Assembly: GCA_938041945.1 (NCBI GenBank)
Contig: CALISC010000099.1
Coordinates: 1 to 8,467 of the forward strand
DNA: 8,467 nucleotides
Source: an uncultured Acholeplasmataceae bacterium
Lineage (GTDB): Bacteria > Bacillota_I > Bacilli_A > Acholeplasmatales > Acholeplasmataceae
Direction of reading: 5' to 3'
Of this stretch, positions 6,805 through 8,467 are shown in pieces. The first letter of the stretch is position 1, and each line of letters begins with the position of its first letter. Position numbers and translations under genes: made by a program. The notes under the pieces were generated by a model. That model was not told the origin of the DNA. It did no database searches and was given only the letters and a program-made list of their open reading frames with translations.

Positions 6805-7859
6805 TGGCTATTTTAAATAAAGACAAAAAAGTTATTCTGTCAGTTGAAGACTTAAAAATTTCTTTTAAAACTCAATTTGGAATTCTGCAAGCCATCAACG
6901 GCGTTTCTTTTGACTTGCAAAAAGGCGAGACACTCGCGATAGTTGGCGAGTCTGGTTCTGGAAAGTCTGTAACCTCCAAAGCCCTAATGGGGCTTTTGGC
7001 CGGAAACGCTATCGTTGAAAACGGCAAAGTTTTGTATGCTAACCGTGATTTGCTTAAAGTCAAAGAAGAAGTTTTTCACGAAATCAGAGGTTCTAAAATC
7101 TCTATGATTTTCCAAGATCCAATGAGTTCATTGAACCCGATTGTCAAAATTGGTAAACAAATCACCGAAACTCTAGTTTTTAAACTAGGCATGAACAAAG
7201 TTTTGGCCAAAAAACGCGCAATTGAACTAATGCGAGAAGTTGGCATCCCTGAGCCTGAAAAAAGATATCACCAATATCCTTTTCAGTTTTCAGGTGGGAT
7301 GCGTCAACGTATAGTTATCGCCATTGCTCTGGCTAACAACGCCGAAATTTTGATTTGCGACGAGCCAACTACTGCTCTAGACGTGACAATTCAGTCGCAA
7401 ATCCTTGAGTTAATTCAAAAACTCAAAGAAGAGCGCAATCTTTCAATTATTTTTATTACCCATGACCTTGGGGTGGTTGCAAATATTGCTGACCGTATTG
7501 CTGTGATGTATGCTGGTAAAATTGTGGAAATTGGCACAACCGACGAGATTTTCTACGACCCTCGCCATCCCTACACTTGGGCCCTGCTTTCTTCAATGCC
7601 ATCGTTGGCAACATCTGAGAAGTTAGATGCAATTGGTGGGACTCCTCCAAACTTAACTCAAAAAATCAAGGGAGACGCATTTGCGCCAAGAAACAAGTAC
7701 GCCATGCAAATTGACCTTGAACAAACACCCCCAATGTTTAAAGTCACAGATACTCACTATGCCGCGACTTGGTTACTGCATCCAAATGCTCCTAAAGTAA
7801 CTCCGCCCAAAGCGGTTTTAGAAATCAAAAAGAATAGAGGTAAAGTTCATGAAGCGTAA
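6804..7859 (+). CDS. oppD: Oligopeptide ABC transporter ATP-binding protein OppD
   Basis: Cytoplasmic ATPase that powers peptide import together with OppF. Its ATG shares one base with the oppC stop (TAATG), and AAGAGGTG at 6789-6796 serves as RBS. All ABC motifs are intact: Walker A GESGSGKS (48-55), Q-loop glutamine 104 in [10 protein letters not shown], signature FSGGMRQR (162-169), Walker B ILICDE (182-187), D-loop TALD (190-193) and the switch histidine His220. The oligopeptide-transporter C-terminal domain follows ([12 protein letters not shown] from 255, then GGTPPNL). In related OppD/DppD proteins this domain carries four cysteines in a C-x5-C-x6-C...HxxxC pattern. Here the same positions hold Asp291, Asn297, Asp304 and Thr322, while the surrounding FAPR and YAM residues are kept. 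A bound iron-sulfur cluster is therefore impossible. The length, 351 residues, is normal. Confidence 0.96.
   Translation: MAILNKDKKVILSVEDLKISFKTQFGILQAINGVSFDLQKGETLAIVGESGSGKSVTSKALMGLLAGNAIVENGKVLYANRDLLKVKEEVFHEIRGSKISMIFQDPMSSLNPIVKIGKQITETLVFKLGMNKVLAKKRAIELMREVGIPEPEKRYHQYPFQFSGGMRQRIVIAIALANNAEILICDEPTTALDVTIQSQILELIQKLKEERNLSIIFITHDLGVVANIADRIAVMYAGKIVEIGTTDEIFYDPRHPYTWALLSSMPSLATSEKLDAIGGTPPNLTQKIKGDAFAPRNKYAMQIDLEQTPPMFKVTDTHYAATWLLHPNAPKVTPPKAVLEIKKNRGKVHEA
7836..7859 (+). promoter_or_regulatory. oppD-oppF overlap with internal RBS
   Basis: AGAGG (7836-7840) inside the end of oppD sits eight bases before ATG 7849. The first 11 bases of oppF overlap the last codons and TAA of oppD in another frame. 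This is a classic arrangement for translational coupling and decides the oppF start. Confidence 0.75.
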
Positions 7860-8467
7860 AGTTGACTACTCTAAAACTCCTCTTTTACACGTTGAAAATT
7901 TAAAACAACACTTTAAAGTCGGAGTTGGCAAAAACCGTCTAAAGGTTAGAGCCGTTGATGGAGTTTCTTTTGATGTTTACAAGGGCGAAGTTTTTGGCTT
8001 AGTTGGTGAGTCTGGTTGTGGAAAAACTACAACTGGCCGCACTATTATTAGACTATACAAACCGTCTGATGGACGCGTAGTATTAGGTGGCCAGACTATA
8101 GTTGCCGGAGTTGGTGATTTAGTTTCTAAACTAAAAAAAGCCAGACGCGAATACAAAACAACCCTGCTTAATTCAGTTTTTCCCAAAACTAAAGAAGCCG
8201 TTTCAAGATTTAGTGAATTTAAAGAAAACTACCTGGCAGATAAGGTTAAAATTCAGAAATTTCGCCAAGATTTAAAGGCTGAGTATTTAGCAGAACGCGA
8301 AAAAAGTCTGCTTTATAAAAACAAGATTTTTGACATTAAAAACTTTTATGCCGCTAAGGTGCAAAAAGGTAATTTAAACTACAAAGCAGAACGCGAAGAA
8401 ATTATTTCTTTTACCTACAATGCAAAGGAAAAAGAATACAAAATTGCTCTAAAAAAAGCCAAAAAAG
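7849..8467 (+). CDS. oppF: Oligopeptide ABC transporter ATP-binding protein OppF, N-terminal part, cut by the window end
   Basis: Second ATPase of the transporter; 206 codons are visible and the frame is still open at the edge. The start, [20 protein letters not shown], fits Opp[21 protein letters not shown] leads into Walker A GESGCGKT (53-60) and [15 protein letters not shown], as in normal OppF. After about residue 85 the expected short path to the Q-loop is replaced by at least 120 residues rich in Lys, Glu, Arg and Tyr, of helical, possibly coiled-coil character (for example [28 protein letters not shown]). Q-loop, signature and Walker B are not yet reached. OppF of Mycoplasma genitalium and M. 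pneumoniae is known to be very long (roughly 850 residues) compared with about 320 in most bacteria, and this looks like the same type. The role of the insert is unknown. Confidence 0.92.
   Translation, partial: MKRKVDYSKTPLLHVENLKQHFKVGVGKNRLKVRAVDGVSFDVYKGEVFGLVGESGCGKTTTGRTIIRLYKPSDGRVVLGGQTIVAGVGDLVSKLKKARREYKTTLLNSVFPKTKEAVSRFSEFKENYLADKVKIQKFRQDLKAEYLAEREKSLLYKNKIFDIKNFYAAKVQKGNLNYKAEREEIISFTYNAKEKEYKIALKKAKK

Noticed and set aside
1..8467. CRISPR arrays, tRNA or rRNA genes, transposases or insertion-sequence ends.
   Set aside because: No regularly spaced repeats, no cloverleaf-like segments and no transposase motifs were seen; nearly all sequence is explained by the lipoprotein gene and the opp operon.

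Overview
The window looks like the chromosome of a low-GC, wall-less or wall-poor Firmicute relative, most likely a mollicute (Mycoplasmatota). The reasons are A/T-rich codon use, strong AGGAGG-type ribosome binding sites, two lipobox lipoproteins, and an oligopeptide transporter with mycoplasma-style features: a solute-binding protein of about 950 residues, an enlarged OppC, and an OppF whose ATPase domain is interrupted by a long charged insert. Unlike a typical mycoplasma, every tryptophan codon I could read in the intact frames is TGG and no frame contains TGA, so the standard bacterial code (or a lineage that hardly uses TGA) is more likely than the UGA=Trp code. I cannot name the genus.

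Layout, all on the + strand. Positions 21-1329 hold a secreted lipoprotein gene with a proline-rich stalk, two InlB-type B-repeats and a further C-terminal domain. It is broken by two single-base deletions in homopolymers, near 668-676 and 872-877, and only its first 226 codons are open. A hairpin terminator (1353-1403) follows. A promoter near 1464-1492 and a strong RBS then drive oppA (1523-4378), the substrate-binding lipoprotein. Between oppA and oppB lies a compact regulatory region with an extended -10 promoter (4422-4430) and, downstream of it, a 16-bp hairpin with a T run (4461-4507). After that come oppB (4544-5494), oppC (5497-6804), oppD (6804-7859) and the start of oppF (7849 to the window edge). 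These four are packed with gaps or overlaps of a few bases and are surely one translationally coupled operon.

Together, OppA would capture peptides outside the membrane, OppB and OppC form the channel, and OppD and OppF hydrolyse ATP. The system is a known one, and I see no evidence for an undescribed defence, mobile or RNA system. The points worth a second look are the shared B-repeat-like module at the N terminus of OppA and in the neighbouring lipoprotein, the homopolymer frameshifts, the terminator placed inside the oppB leader, the complete loss of the Fe-S-type cysteines in OppD, the long inserts in OppA, OppC and OppF, and the absence of TGA codons.
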